NCBI GenBank assembly: GCA_009774235.1
Contig: VSNJ01000188.1
Coordinates: 1-7,254, forward strand
Length of the DNA: 7,254 nucleotides
Reading direction: 5' to 3'
Source of the DNA: Lachnospiraceae bacterium
GTDB lineage: Bacteria > Bacillota > Clostridia > Lachnospirales > Lachnospiraceae
In this document: positions 6,823 through 7,254 of the stretch, one piece after another
Numbering within the stretch: position 1 is the stretch's first letter
How the letters are laid out: every line of letters begins with the position of its first letter
Translations under genes and position numbers: made by a program
Notes under the pieces: model-generated
The model's database searches: none
Told to the model about the DNA's origin: nothing
What the model saw: the letters and a program-made list of their open reading frames with translations, nothing else

Positions 6823-6861
6823 AGGTTAATAATACTTGTTATTCTTCCATCACCTGCTAAT

Positions 6862-6890
6862 ATTATACACAGCAATCTTATAAAATACAA
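6862..6890 (-). promoter_or_regulatory. Sigma-A-type promoter of the five-gene operon
   Basis: On the minus strand, TTGTAT (6885-6890) and a perfect TATAAT (6862-6867) are separated by exactly 17 nt. This predicts a start of transcription near 6854 and a leader of about 40 nt before the ATG at 6812. The -35 is only half matched, but the -10 and spacing are ideal and the place is right. Confidence 0.6.
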
Positions 6891-6985
6891 GAATTTACAA
6901 GTGGTATTCATGCCTGTTTCACATAATGGCATACTTTCTGGTTATTTTTATATCCTGCAAATGGCAATATAACGCAGGTTCCACG

Positions 6986-7189
6986 TCATATATAAGTAAT
7001 TATAATAATTGTAAAGGAAATAATATTGCCTGCAACCGCAAACATAAAAAAGAAAAAACTGCCAAGCAGCATAAATGCAGAGCCTGCAAGTAGAAATAAT
7101 AAATCTGTAATTACTTTGCCTCTTGTAATATACAGCATCTTATAAAATGATGTCTTTTCCTTGAATATTATGCCTGTACTTACAAACAA
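6986..7189 (-). CDS. Possible small hydrophobic membrane protein or gene remnant
   Basis: This ORF of up to 67 residues has no family I recognise. A short polar N-terminal part (KEKTSFYK, ITRGK) is followed by about 42 almost wholly hydrophobic residues that could form two membrane spans: ITDLLFLLAGSAFMLLGSFF, then AVAGNIISFTIIIITYI. The start is unclear. The longest form uses TTG at 7189 with a weak AGGA; the only ATG, at 7138, would give 50 residues and has no good ribosome site. The same frame upstream of the TAA at 7220-7222 also reads as membrane-protein-like (HIPLAGIIIF), so this may be the tail of a gene broken by a stop or a shift in the T-rich run. It ends 96 nt before the operon promoter. 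Confidence 0.35.
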   Translation of the reverse strand: MFVSTGIIFKEKTSFYKMLYITRGKVITDLLFLLAGSAFMLLGSFFFFMFAVAGNIISFTIIIITYI

Positions 7190-7254
7190 TAATCCTGGAA
7201 AACCAAAATCAAAAAGTAATTAAAAAATAATTATTCCAGCTAAAGGTATATGTA

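Noticed and set aside
6813..6932. 40-residue upstream extension of the asparaginase-family ORF
   Set aside because: It overlaps the predicted promoter, and homologues begin just before the GGTI motif, at the ATG with a GGGGG ribosome site.
6954..6978. Inverted repeat CCTGC...GCAGG after the small hydrophobic ORF
   Set aside because: The stem is only 5 bp with a 15-nt loop, and it is followed by A residues, not T, on the minus strand, so it is not a terminator.

Overview
The window is AT-rich DNA from what looks like a Clostridia member, probably Lachnospiraceae. The grounds are the low GC, strong AGGAGG-type ribosome sites, A/T-ending codons, a short DUF951 protein, a hemolysin III (TrhA) homologue and GGCTGCCGCA-type terminator stems. 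This is an inference from style and gene content; no marker gene such as rRNA is present.

Layout: (1) Positions 1-480 hold a small DUF951-family gene on the minus strand. (2) Positions 480-1466 hold an AT-rich divergent intergenic region with a near-perfect palindrome, then trhA on the plus strand, a PAQR/hemolysin III membrane protein with an unusual hydrophilic N-terminus. (3) Positions 1523-1625 hold a long two-part hairpin between convergent genes, read as a bidirectional terminator. (4) Positions 1630-6812 hold five closely spaced minus-strand genes. In transcription order they are an asparaginase-family protein, a conserved protein with a U32-peptidase-like look, a YbaK-family aminoacyl-tRNA deacylase, a Nudix ADP-ribose pyrophosphatase-like hydrolase, and a family-5 peptide-binding lipoprotein. 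Gaps are 25-44 nt, and a plausible sigma-A promoter lies at 6862-6890, so one operon is the simplest reading. (5) Positions 6986-7254 hold a short, very hydrophobic ORF that may be a small membrane protein or the end of a broken gene.

The operon mixes peptide capture outside the cell (lipoprotein), amide hydrolysis (asparaginase fold), tRNA proofreading (YbaK) and nucleotide-sugar clean-up (Nudix). A shared theme of amino-acid scavenging and housekeeping is possible but not proven. No peptide permease or ATPase is encoded beside the binding protein.

Most of the window is ordinary chromosomal sequence. I see no rRNA, tRNA, CRISPR array, insertion sequence, phage gene or recognisable riboswitch. 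The points most worth a second look are the uncharacterised U32-like protein and its partners, the apparent loss of the catalytic lysine in the asparaginase homologue, and the extra segment in the binding protein.
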